From Alcaligenaceae bacterium (GTDB lineage: Bacteria > Pseudomonadota > Gammaproteobacteria > Burkholderiales > Burkholderiaceae), in assembly GCA_947445495.1 (NCBI GenBank), contig CANFEI010000003.1:1-16767 (forward strand): 16,767 nucleotides of DNA. The letters are read 5' to 3'. Below are positions 1 to 7,218 of the stretch, one piece after another; position 1 is the stretch's first letter, and each line of letters starts with the position of its first letter. The notes below the pieces were generated by a model. That model was not told the DNA's origin and did not search any database. It was given only the letters and a program-made list of their open reading frames with translations. The position numbers and the translations under genes were made by a program.

Positions 1-1356
1 CATCGGATCACCGACGAAGAAAACCGTTCGCCCATCGTCAGGCTGCCAACCCGCAGTGATCTTCTCAATTAATTGGATTTGCGATTGGCTGGTGTCTTGA
101 AACTCGTCGATTAATAAGTGCTGAATATTTGCGTCGAGTCGAAGGAGTAACTCACTCGGTTGATCGACCCGACCCAACGCGAGATCCGCTCTTCTGGCGA
201 TTTCAGTGAAATCGACCTCACCCGCACTCATGAATTGCAGTGTTAATTGGCCCGCAGCCAAACGCAGACATTGCAATTGCGCCTGCAAGATGGCCCATTG
301 ATCTTCACTGAACTCAGGATAAGGCGTATCGCTGATCTCGCCCAAGCGTTCGACCCACTCTAGCGCGGGTTCACCACGGAACCGGTCTAGCCACTGCGCA
401 AACGCTTGTTTTACCGGCGCGAAAGCAGGACTCGCAGGAAAACCGATCTTCACATTGATCTGCGCGCGCACCGTTTTATTACCTGAGGTCAGCAATAACG
501 CTGCCAACCCTCGCCAACGACTGAGCTCGATGGCATTGGCCTCTAAAGGCTCTCCCTCCCAATCCAATAATGCGCACACGGGATGGTCAGGCGTATTCTG
601 CATTAAATTGTCTGCGGCAATGCGAGCTAAAGGTGCGAGCTCTTGTGACCATCCCGCTGGCATTGCGTTAAGCAATCGCTCAAGTTGTTGCGTAACGGTT
701 TGCTCAAAATTTTCTTCCAAGAGCAAACGATCGTCGCCCTCTTGGAGCAAGGACAACCATTGGTCTCGCTGCGCAAGCATTCCGGCCAACGCGTCGCAGG
801 TTGCCTGCACATCCAAATCCATGTGCTCCAGTAACCGCCTAACGCCTTGCTCCTGGCCCGCCATTGCGATGGTTGCTCGGGCAGCGGCCTGATAGTGCAC
901 CTCTGGGTCCTCCGCGACACCCGGCACCCCACCCATCGATGATAGCCAAGGCATGCTGCGAACCAAGCCGGAACAGAACGAATCGATCGTTCGTATCGCC
1001 AAGCGTGCAGGATAGTCAAGCAAGTTCCAACCGAACTCCTTGTCGCGCTCGAGTGCTGCCCGCGCAAGCAACCAACTGCGCCGATCATGCTCCGCGTCGG
1101 GAGGGGGGTCCAATACCATCGCGGCTGATAGTTTTTTCAGCACCCGATCATGCATCTCAGAGGCAGCCTTACGAGTGAAGGTGATCGCAACGATATCCTC
1201 GGGCCGCCTAACGGTTGCGAGCAAGGCGAGGATGCGATCGGTCAATAATTCTGTTTTTCCAGAGCCCGCAGGCGCTTGTACCAAAAAGGAACGACGCGGA
1301 TCAACGGCCCTGAGGCGGATCGCTGCGTCTGAGGGCTTGCGCTCAGGCGTCGTCAT
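1..1356 (-). CDS. addA: AddA/RecB-type UvrD-family ATP-dependent helicase, C-terminus outside the window
   Basis: Superfamily 1 helicase, probably the motor subunit of an AddAB-type double-strand-break resection enzyme acting with the nuclease encoded just upstream. The first 452 residues are visible. They contain the Walker A motif APAGSGKT (residues 28-35), motif Ia AITFTRKAASEM (about 57-68), TIDSFC in the place of the usual TIHSFC, the Walker B motif IDEFQDTS (about 416-423) and the beginning of motif III, VGDPM, at the left edge. The long insert between motifs Ia and II is typical of RecB/AddA proteins rather than of UvrD itself. The ATG at 1356-1354 overlaps the end of the nuclease gene by 14 bases, and AGGGAG lies a few bases upstream as a good ribosome binding site, so the two are likely translationally coupled. 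Whether a C-terminal nuclease domain is present cannot be seen. RecB-like and AddA-like naming cannot be separated from this half. Confidence 0.9.
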   Translation of the reverse strand, partial: MTTPERKPSDAAIRLRAVDPRRSFLVQAPAGSGKTELLTDRILALLATVRRPEDIVAITFTRKAASEMHDRVLKKLSAAMVLDPPPDAEHDRRSWLLARAALERDKEFGWNLLDYPARLAIRTIDSFCSGLVRSMPWLSSMGGVPGVAEDPEVHYQAAARATIAMAGQEQGVRRLLEHMDLDVQATCDALAGMLAQRDQWLSLLQEGDDRLLLEENFEQTVTQQLERLLNAMPAGWSQELAPLARIAADNLMQNTPDHPVCALLDWEGEPLEANAIELSRWRGLAALLLTSGNKTVRAQINVKIGFPASPAFAPVKQAFAQWLDRFRGEPALEWVERLGEISDTPYPEFSEDQWAILQAQLQCLRLAAGQLTLQFMSAGEVDFTEIARRADLALGRVDQPSELLLRLDANIQHLLIDEFQDTSQSQIQLIEKITAGWQPDDGRTVFFVGDPM

Positions 1357-4114
1357 CGCTGTCTCCCTGGGCGTCTTCCTCACCTTGATCGTAATACCTC
1401 AGCAAAGGCAATATGTCGCAAAACGTGAGATCCGCTCCTTTCCACGACTGATTGAGTGCGTGCCCCTGCACAAACTCTTGAGCCAGCATATCGATAACGG
1501 CACTCAGGCGCGAGAGCATGTACGACCAATCCGCATCGGGATACTTTGCTTTGGCGAGTGTCTTTAATCCGCTCAAGCCGAGATCATCATGCTCAACAAG
1601 CCCGAGCGCCGCGCATCCTCTGGTATGTAAACGCACCAACATGAGGGCGCCGATACGGTCCCGCACGTCGCTGCTGCCCGTGCCTTCGGCGCCGAGCAAG
1701 GCGGCATAGACAGGCACCTGCAGGTTAACGGGACGCGCGCCTTCCCAATCACTTAGGACCGTGGGAAAAGACCGACCGGTTTTGTAATCGATCACTGCGA
1801 GATGCTTGATCCCGTCACCCTTATCTTCAGAGACAAGATGGTCTAGACGATCCAACCGAACATCCAGCAGCAAGCCCTTGATATTGAGTTCACGCTTTTG
1901 CTCAATTTCTTGCACAACGAAGGGCGCACGACCCGCCTCAACGAGCAACCAATCGTGAACAACTTCCATTGCGCGCCTGACTTCCAAATCACGCAAGGCA
2001 GTATCGAAGGCGTTGAGCTCCTGGCTCGCGACCGCAAGCACAATTTTTTCAAGTTGCGGCAAAAGTGCAGAGGTCTCAATCGCCACCTTTAAGCTGCTCT
2101 GGTCACGCAATGCTTCCCACACCCGCTCCATCACGCCATGCAGAAACTTTCCGCGTAGGGCCATTTGTGGAAGATCGCCATAGGCAGGCAAACCCTTCAG
2201 ACCTAAGCGATAGCGAAAAAAAGCCCATAACGGATTGATGGCCTGTGTTTCCAACACAGATACCCCGCCTCGCACCTTTTCACCCGCCGCAAGGGGTGGG
2301 CCTTGGTCATCTCGCCATGACTCTAGGTCAGTGGCCTGCCGGCGCACCAGGGACTCGCTCGTCTGATCTGTGGCCGTCTCCTCAGGGGTAAGCACCTGTA
2401 TCAACGGTGAAGGGCGAAGTTCTCGCTCACCCTCAAAACGCGGGGCACTGACCGTGGCCGCTGGCGCCACCTTGCACAGATTGGCAAAAATCTGCTGCGC
2501 CCATTGGCTCTCGCGCTCGGGTGTTGCGCGAGGCGCCTGCGCGCGACGCAGTGCCGCCATCGGGATCAGTGGATTAGGTTTTGTCGCGGCAGGTAATACC
2601 TCGTCGGTTAAACCAAGCATCCACACACCGTCCCACTGCCCTCCTTCTGCCTCAAGCAGACCCAATACATCGAGACGCGCCGTCGGATCACGCTGCGGCT
2701 GAAACATCGTTGCGCGCGCTACGCGACCAAGAATGCTTAAGGCCTCGGACGATGGTATCTGTTGAAACAGTGCGCTCAACGATTCAAAACGTTCGAGCAA
2801 GGCGTCGAATGCTTCGAGGACTTGATACATCGCGGAACTCTGCGCGCCGCGGCCGGGAAAACCCAGCGTAGCCAGCGTCGCCCTAAACACGCCAGACCAC
2901 CGATGCAAGGCAGTGCTACGGGGTAGAGCCTGCCAATCCTGCCATGCACGTTGCCAGGCCGGCGATAGCTGATGCAAAGGCTCAATTGCCGAAGTCCATG
3001 ACCCAAGAGAAACATGACTCACCTGCCACTCACGCCAACCTGCATCAATCATCGCGCGCGCACCCTGCTCGGTGCTGTGCCCTGCACAGTATCCCGACAA
3101 CAATGCTGCACCAAGATCTGCGGGCGATGCACCGAGCTGCTCTTTCATGAGCACGAAGGTGCGCAGCCATGCGATAGCGGCACGGCATACAGCCCAATCA
3201 GACAACGGTCGTGCCACCGCAACGTTAAAGGCGTGCACGCTGGCACCGTTGGTGTCGCCCAAGCTCTGCTCAAGAACCCGACGCGCAAAGGGCGCCTGCA
3301 CATCCAGCGAGACGGCAATGATTGCAAAACGCCCCTCTGGTCGATGATCGAGCTGCGAACGCGCCCAGTTCGCAGCCGCCGACCACTCGGCCTGAGCAGT
3401 CGCCGCCTCGACGCGCGTGACATCGGATGCTTGCGCCAACTCTTCGACAAGTGTTGAAACCACGACTCCACGCGCGACCAGCGCCTCGAGCAACATCCCC
3501 ATTCTTGGCGATATCTCGGTGAAGCCTGCAAGAATAATCTGAGCCGGCAATGGTAAGCCGTTCTCAATATGTTGAATCAAACGCGTCAGTGCGCTAGTTG
3601 TATCGAGTGCATCCAGCGCATGTAACCGCTCGCGGTAGGCGTCACGCCACTGGCGAAAGCGGTCATATTCTTCAGTATGTTCGTGATCAAAAACCTTGAT
3701 CTGCCACTCTTCGATCAACTGGTCCGCCGCAAGGGCCATGGCCGCAGCTTGATAGACATCAAGCAAGGCACCATCACCCTCCACCCGCTCAATGACTTGC
3801 GCCCACAGAAGTTGCGCTTCAAATCCATCGAGCTGTCGCGCGTGTGCTCGCAAAGACTCCTCAAAGCCTGCACGATTTAATTGATGCGTCACCCACCCCG
3901 ACCAGGGCATGATCTCTGGCATTTCAGCAACAAGTTTCCCGCGCGCTATCTGCTGCTGCGCCAGTAACTGAATTAATCGTCGGGCCAACCGGTTGTTTAC
4001 CGTCAAAACAGAAACATCTTTGGCCGCATGCGTGCCAAGGTTCGAAGCATGCACGAAAGGATATTGGGTCAAGGTCTGCATGAGACGCTGATCAGAAACC
4101 GCATAGCGCGGCAA
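1343..4114 (-). CDS. addB: AddB-type PD-(D/E)XK nuclease / inactivated helicase subunit
   Basis: Partner of the UvrD-type helicase in a two-subunit recombination and repair nuclease. The 923-residue chain has a helicase-like N-terminal half with VNNRLARRL where a Walker A motif would be, so this half is probably ATPase-dead, as in AddB. The C-terminal RecB-family nuclease looks intact: an LRGKFLHGVMERVW segment carrying the expected histidine, RLDRLD (753-758), VIDYKTG with D776 and K778, and the QxxxY motif LQVPVY (Q799, Y803). I see no cysteine cluster like the iron-sulphur site of Bacillus AddB. The start is uncertain. The TTG at 4114-4112 has GGGAAAG just upstream, while the ATG at 4081-4079 has no visible ribosome binding site but does not overlap the preceding small ORF. 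The conserved sequence only begins about 35 residues after the TTG, so it does not decide. It lies between the small membrane ORF and the helicase gene in one unit. Confidence 0.88.
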   Translation of the reverse strand: MPRYAVSDQRLMQTLTQYPFVHASNLGTHAAKDVSVLTVNNRLARRLIQLLAQQQIARGKLVAEMPEIMPWSGWVTHQLNRAGFEESLRAHARQLDGFEAQLLWAQVIERVEGDGALLDVYQAAAMALAADQLIEEWQIKVFDHEHTEEYDRFRQWRDAYRERLHALDALDTTSALTRLIQHIENGLPLPAQIILAGFTEISPRMGMLLEALVARGVVVSTLVEELAQASDVTRVEAATAQAEWSAAANWARSQLDHRPEGRFAIIAVSLDVQAPFARRVLEQSLGDTNGASVHAFNVAVARPLSDWAVCRAAIAWLRTFVLMKEQLGASPADLGAALLSGYCAGHSTEQGARAMIDAGWREWQVSHVSLGSWTSAIEPLHQLSPAWQRAWQDWQALPRSTALHRWSGVFRATLATLGFPGRGAQSSAMYQVLEAFDALLERFESLSALFQQIPSSEALSILGRVARATMFQPQRDPTARLDVLGLLEAEGGQWDGVWMLGLTDEVLPAATKPNPLIPMAALRRAQAPRATPERESQWAQQIFANLCKVAPAATVSAPRFEGERELRPSPLIQVLTPEETATDQTSESLVRRQATDLESWRDDQGPPLAAGEKVRGGVSVLETQAINPLWAFFRYRLGLKGLPAYGDLPQMALRGKFLHGVMERVWEALRDQSSLKVAIETSALLPQLEKIVLAVASQELNAFDTALRDLEVRRAMEVVHDWLLVEAGRAPFVVQEIEQKRELNIKGLLLDVRLDRLDHLVSEDKGDGIKHLAVIDYKTGRSFPTVLSDWEGARPVNLQVPVYAALLGAEGTGSSDVRDRIGALMLVRLHTRGCAALGLVEHDDLGLSGLKTLAKAKYPDADWSYMLSRLSAVIDMLAQEFVQGHALNQSWKGADLTFCDILPLLRYYDQGEEDAQGDSDDDA

Positions 4115-4235
4115 TACTTTCCCAGTTCAAACGCATGCCCGGCGTCGTGTAACCGACAAGACCGGCAACAAGAACAACGCAGAGCAGTGCGCCCCCCGCT
4201 ACCCACATCAACCGTTGCTTGACACGTGTTTGCAT
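4092..4235 (-). CDS. 47-residue single-span membrane protein ORF
   Basis: Short ORF not recognised as a named gene. The product would start MQTRVKQRLMW, giving a basic N-terminus, followed by one hydrophobic segment (about residues 10-28, rich in A, L, V and G) and a short C-terminal tail ending in ESIAALCGF. This is the layout of a small inner-membrane protein with its N-terminus in the cytoplasm. It starts 15 bases after the MFS transporter stop, with TTAGGG shortly before its ATG as a possible ribosome binding site, and its end overlaps the TTG candidate start of addB by 23 bases. Position, strand and membrane-protein composition argue that it is real and cotranscribed. The function is unknown. 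It could alternatively serve mainly to couple translation of the transporter to addB. Sequence identity to a family was not established. Confidence 0.55.
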   Translation of the reverse strand: MQTRVKQRLMWVAGGALLCVVLVAGLVGYTTPGMRLNWESIAALCGF

Positions 4236-4250
4236 AACACCCTAAGAGGA

Positions 4251-5486
4251 TTAAGCGACTTTAGCGAGTTGTTGCGCATTAATCGGCGTTTCACGAACAG
4301 GCAGGCATAAGGCCGCGGCCATTAAGGACAACAAAATCCCGAGCCACCACACCAAATCATAACTTCCCGTCACGGCCTGCACCCGACCACCCAGCCAAAC
4401 GCCTGTAAAACTTCCAAGCTGATGTCCCAAGAAAACCATACCGGACAAGGTTGCAGCAAAACGCAAACCATAAATCTGCCCGATCAATCCTAACGTCAGC
4501 GGAACAGTACCGAGCCAGAACACGCCCATCCACGCAGCAAACACATAGACCACCCAAGGAGACGTCGGCATCGCGAGAATCCAGATGAGACCCACCGCAC
4601 GCAGCGCATACAAGCCAGCGAGTAAATTCTTTTTGCTGTGTGTCCCACCGAGCTTACCCGCCATAAACGAACCGAACACGTTAAACAAGCCAATCAGGCC
4701 GATTGCAAACGCACCCGTACTTGCGTTCAACCCGTTGTCCACGACAAATGCTGGCAAATGCAAGGTAATAAAGGCCGTATGAAAACCACAAACAAAATAG
4801 CCCCAAAACAAAAAGTGAAAGGTCGGATGCTTTAACGCCTGCCCGATTGCCGAGAACATTGACTGCTGCGGACCCGCGCTTGCTCCCGGCTTGCCTCGCA
4901 AAAACCACGCCAAGGGCAGTGTCGCTGCAAGCACCATAGAAAGCACGAGATACGCTCCGGTCCAATCAAGAGAATCGATCAATAGTTGGCCGGTCGGTAC
5001 CACCAGAAATTGTCCTAATGATCCCCCCGCGCTTGCAATTCCCATTGCCGTGCTGCGCGATGACAAGGAAACCGTGCGCGCAATGACGGGCAAAATCACC
5101 GCAAAGGTCGTGCCTGCCTGACCGAGTCCAATTAACATCCCGGCACTCAAATAGAATTCAAGCTCAGTTGAAGAAAAACGAGTGCCTAGCAAGCCCACCG
5201 CGTAAAACACCACGCACATTGCAATCGTTCTGCCCGAACCGAAACGATCCGCCATCATGCCGGCACCAATTGCGCCAAAGCCCCACATTAAATTCTGTAT
5301 CGCAAACGCCATCGAAAAAACTTCGCGCTCCCAACCCCGATCAAGTCCCACCGGCTGGACAAACAACCCAATCGTGGCTCGTATGCCCATTGCAAGCAAC
5401 ACAATTAAAGTGCCCAACACGATCGTTCGGAGCGCTAACGGATTATCTAGCAAACCGGGGTTACGTTCGTCTGCGTGTTGCGTCAT
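4251..5486 (-). CDS. MFS transporter, 12 transmembrane segments
   Basis: Secondary transporter of the major facilitator superfamily in the inner membrane. The 411 residues fit the usual length of 400-430. Hydrophobic segments alternate along the whole chain, with a cytoplasmic central loop around residues 205-225. The loop after segment 2 carries the MFS signature GMMADRFGSGR (about 76-86), and the equivalent loop in the second half reads AGKLGGTHSKKN. Overall it resembles the oxalate/formate and monocarboxylate-type MFS group of proteobacteria, but the substrate cannot be read from the sequence. The ATG at 5486 lies 26 bases after the tRNA-Arg and has no strong ribosome binding site. Downstream, only 15 bases separate it from the 47-residue membrane ORF, so it probably heads the transporter-addB-addA unit or is read through from xerD and the tRNA. 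Confidence 0.9.
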   Translation of the reverse strand: MTQHADERNPGLLDNPLALRTIVLGTLIVLLAMGIRATIGLFVQPVGLDRGWEREVFSMAFAIQNLMWGFGAIGAGMMADRFGSGRTIAMCVVFYAVGLLGTRFSSTELEFYLSAGMLIGLGQAGTTFAVILPVIARTVSLSSRSTAMGIASAGGSLGQFLVVPTGQLLIDSLDWTGAYLVLSMVLAATLPLAWFLRGKPGASAGPQQSMFSAIGQALKHPTFHFLFWGYFVCGFHTAFITLHLPAFVVDNGLNASTGAFAIGLIGLFNVFGSFMAGKLGGTHSKKNLLAGLYALRAVGLIWILAMPTSPWVVYVFAAWMGVFWLGTVPLTLGLIGQIYGLRFAATLSGMVFLGHQLGSFTGVWLGGRVQAVTGSYDLVWWLGILLSLMAAALCLPVRETPINAQQLAKVA

Positions 5487-5512
5487 GGTGATGAACTCAA
5501 AAAGAATACAAA

Positions 5513-5588
5513 TGGCGCCGCCGAGACGAATCGAACGTCCGACTCCCTTCTTAGGAGGAAGGTACTCTATCCACTGAGTTACGGCGGC
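5513..5588 (-). tRNA. tRNA-Arg (anticodon CCU), CCA encoded
   Basis: A complete 76-base cloverleaf can be folded by hand. The acceptor stem pairs GCCGCCG with CGGCGGC. The D arm has an ACTC/GAGT stem. The anticodon stem CCTTC/GAAGG encloses the loop CTCCTAA with anticodon CCT at 5555-5553. The variable loop is GAGTC, and the T arm GGACG-TTCGATT-CGTCT has the standard T loop. A G discriminator and an encoded CCA end the gene at 5513. It reads the arginine codon AGG. It sits 30 bases after xerD and 26 bases before the MFS start, all on the same strand. Confidence 0.96.
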
Positions 5589-5596
5589 GAAGCCCT

Positions 5597-5602
5597 AGTT
5601 TA
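5597..5602 (-). promoter_or_regulatory. Possible -10 element for tRNA-Arg
   Basis: On the minus strand the gap between xerD and the tRNA contains TGCTAAACT, which reads as an extended -10 (TGn-TAAACT) about nine bases before the first tRNA base. The stretch that follows is GC-rich, as is common for stable-RNA promoters. No good -35 box is visible at the expected distance, where the end of xerD lies. Transcription from the xerD promoter is the alternative. Confidence 0.3.
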
Positions 5603-5618
5603 GCAAGGAGCGCCCTGA

Positions 5619-6518
5619 TCAGCCTCTCGGGTGATGCTGCGCGTGCAACGATTTAAGTCGCTCTCGGGCGACGTGTGTATAAATCTGCGTCGTCGAGATA
5701 TCCGCGTGCCCGAGCAACATCTGCACCACCCGCAAATCCGCGCCGTGATTGAGCAAATGCGTGGCAAACGCATGGCGCAATACATGGGGGGACAACGGCG
5801 CATGAACACCCGCTAATACCGCGTATTTCTTAATCAACAACCAAAACGACTGACGCGTCATCGGGGCGGCTCGGGCCGTCACAAACAGCGCGGCCGCCGT
5901 CCGCGCCCCCATGAGGGACGGCCGCGCCTCTTTTAAGTAAGTTGTTATCCAGTGCGCAGCCTCTGCACCGAGCGGTACGAGACGATCCTTACCGCCCTTA
6001 CCTTGGACGACGCGCACAACGCCATCCCCCAGACTCACGTCTAAGACTGCTAGGCTGACTAACTCTGATACCCGCAAGCCGGTGGCGTAAAGAACCTCTA
6101 GCATTGCTCGGTCGCGCAAGCCGCGCGGCGTATGCAACGGCGGCTGCTTTAATAACGCCTCAACCTGCGCTTCCGATAAGATCTTAGGAATCCGCAAGGC
6201 TTGTCGCGCCGACGTAAGCTGCAAACAAGGGTCGGCCGACACACGCTGATGACGCAGCGCCCACAGGTAATAGCGTCGCAGCGTCGCAAGCCGTCTATTC
6301 GCGGTGCTCGGCTTTGTTTCTGCATGCTTGGCCGCGAACCAGGTTTGCAGGTCGCCCTCGCGCGCACGATCGATATCCAGTCCGCGCTCAGCCAGCAGCC
6401 ACTGCTCAAAACCAGCTAAGTCGCGTCGATACGCGGCAAGCGTATTGTTCGACAGGCCGTCTTCGAGCCAGACGGCATCGATAAAAGCACTAATTGCAGC
6501 GGACTCGGGTGCACTCAT
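5619..6518 (-). CDS. xerD: Site-specific tyrosine recombinase XerD
   Basis: One of the two recombinases that resolve chromosome dimers at dif during cell division, working with XerC at the FtsK-marked septum. At 299 residues it has the standard Xer length and domain order: an N-terminal SAM-like core-binding domain (about 1-90) and a C-terminal catalytic domain. The catalytic set is complete: R149 in ATGLRVSEL, K174 in QGKGGKDR, H245 and R248 in SPHVLRHAFATH, H271 in LLGHADISTTQIYTHV, and the nucleophile Y280. XerD rather than XerC is chosen from the overall wording of these motifs, with moderate certainty, since dif-type specificity is not visible. No strong ribosome binding site precedes the ATG. 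It is divergent from the tsaE block. The full motif set and ordinary composition speak against a phage integrase despite the tRNA next door. Confidence 0.92.
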   Translation of the reverse strand: MSAPESAAISAFIDAVWLEDGLSNNTLAAYRRDLAGFEQWLLAERGLDIDRAREGDLQTWFAAKHAETKPSTANRRLATLRRYYLWALRHQRVSADPCLQLTSARQALRIPKILSEAQVEALLKQPPLHTPRGLRDRAMLEVLYATGLRVSELVSLAVLDVSLGDGVVRVVQGKGGKDRLVPLGAEAAHWITTYLKEARPSLMGARTAAALFVTARAAPMTRQSFWLLIKKYAVLAGVHAPLSPHVLRHAFATHLLNHGADLRVVQMLLGHADISTTQIYTHVARERLKSLHAQHHPRG

Positions 6519-6574
6519 TGCCAGACAATAGTAGCATTCAGTCCATTGATAACTCTCATGAGCAATCCTATTTC

Positions 6575-6676
6575 ATGTCCGCCGCATTGCTTGTCTTGCC
6601 AGATTTTCTCATCGTCATTTTCGGCTGGTTGTTAAACCAGAAGTTTGGTTATCGCTCATCTCCTAAGACCGCATGA
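6575..6676 (+). pseudogene. 33-codon ORF, probable N-terminal remnant of an AEC-family transporter
   Basis: The ORF reads MSAALLVLPDFLIVIFGWLL followed by NQKFGYRSSPKTA and stops on the tsaE start (ATGA overlap). The opening pattern, a hydrophobic run with LPDF, then I-x-x-x-G and a basic turn, resembles from memory the first transmembrane segment of AEC (auxin efflux carrier type, Mem_trans) permeases of Burkholderiales. Those are about 300 residues long. Nothing after the first segment is left in any frame, so a deletion joining the first segment of a former permease gene to tsaE is the simplest reading. The alternatives are a genuine small membrane protein, or a leader ORF that couples translation to tsaE, which has no good ribosome binding site of its own. 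The relation to AEC permeases is an inference that needs a search. Confidence 0.35.
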
Positions 6677-7218
6677 CTCAACCCACACTCACCCTTGAGC
6701 TTCCCGACGAGCACGCGACCGATAGGTTAGGTCAAGCGCTCGCCCACCTTGCTGCGGCGCTGAAACTCGATGCCCTAGGAAAACTACTGCCAGGACCCTT
6801 TGCAGGTGGTCGCATTCATCTCAAAGGTGACTTAGGGGCAGGTAAGACCGCCCTAGTTCGTGCATTTTTGCGGCAATGCAACATTTCCGGAAGAATTAAA
6901 AGTCCAAGTTACGCACTACTTGAATCTTATAAAGTTTCTAACTTATACTTCTATCATCTTGATTTTTATAGATTTAGCGAAAACACAGATTGGCTGGATG
7001 CTGGATTTCGCGATCTCTTTAAGAACAACGCGCTGATTTTGATTGAATGGCCAGAGCGCGCGGGTAGTTTATTGAGCGATCCAGACTTGTTGATTGAGCT
7101 CAGTTATGCCGGAGTAGGCCGCATAGCCACACTTAGTGCGTATTCAGAAAAAGGGCTTTCATGGATCAACGCTTTGCCTCCTCTCCTGACGATCAGCCGT
7201 CAGACACTCGAGCGCTAA
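6673..7218 (+). CDS. tsaE: tRNA t6A biosynthesis ATPase TsaE
   Basis: ATPase of the TsaBDE complex that, with TsaC, makes N6-threonylcarbamoyladenosine at position 37 of ANN-decoding tRNAs; cytoplasmic. The protein has the Walker A motif GDLGAGKT (52-59), the switch-like segment IKSPSYALLESY (about 75-86), HLDFYRF (95-101) and the closing motif LIEWPERAG (about 123-131), all in TsaE order. At 181 residues it is slightly longer than the usual 150-170, through an insertion before the P-loop. The ATG at 6673 overlaps the stop of the preceding 33-codon ORF and lacks a clear ribosome binding site, which suggests translational coupling. The 3' end overlaps amiC by 58 bases. The segment around 6890-6990 is strikingly AT-rich and uses AGA for arginine, unlike the rest of the block. 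Confidence 0.93.
   Translation: MTQPTLTLELPDEHATDRLGQALAHLAAALKLDALGKLLPGPFAGGRIHLKGDLGAGKTALVRAFLRQCNISGRIKSPSYALLESYKVSNLYFYHLDFYRFSENTDWLDAGFRDLFKNNALILIEWPERAGSLLSDPDLLIELSYAGVGRIATLSAYSEKGLSWINALPPLLTISRQTLER

Noticed and set aside
455..3567. Several plus-strand and alternative-frame ORFs of 60-175 codons opposite the helicase and nuclease genes
   Set aside because: They lie fully inside strongly supported minus-strand genes, show low-complexity R/S/C/P-rich translations typical of shadow frames and have no family-like motifs.
5513..6518. Tyrosine recombinase next to a tRNA as a possible integrative element
   Set aside because: The recombinase has the length, motif wording and composition of housekeeping XerD, there is no duplicated tRNA end, and the neighbours on both sides are core genes.
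6546..6574. Promoter TTGATA plus a -10 before the tsaE block
   Set aside because: The -35 match is fair, but the only hexamer at 17 bases matches the -10 consensus in about half its positions, so I do not call it.
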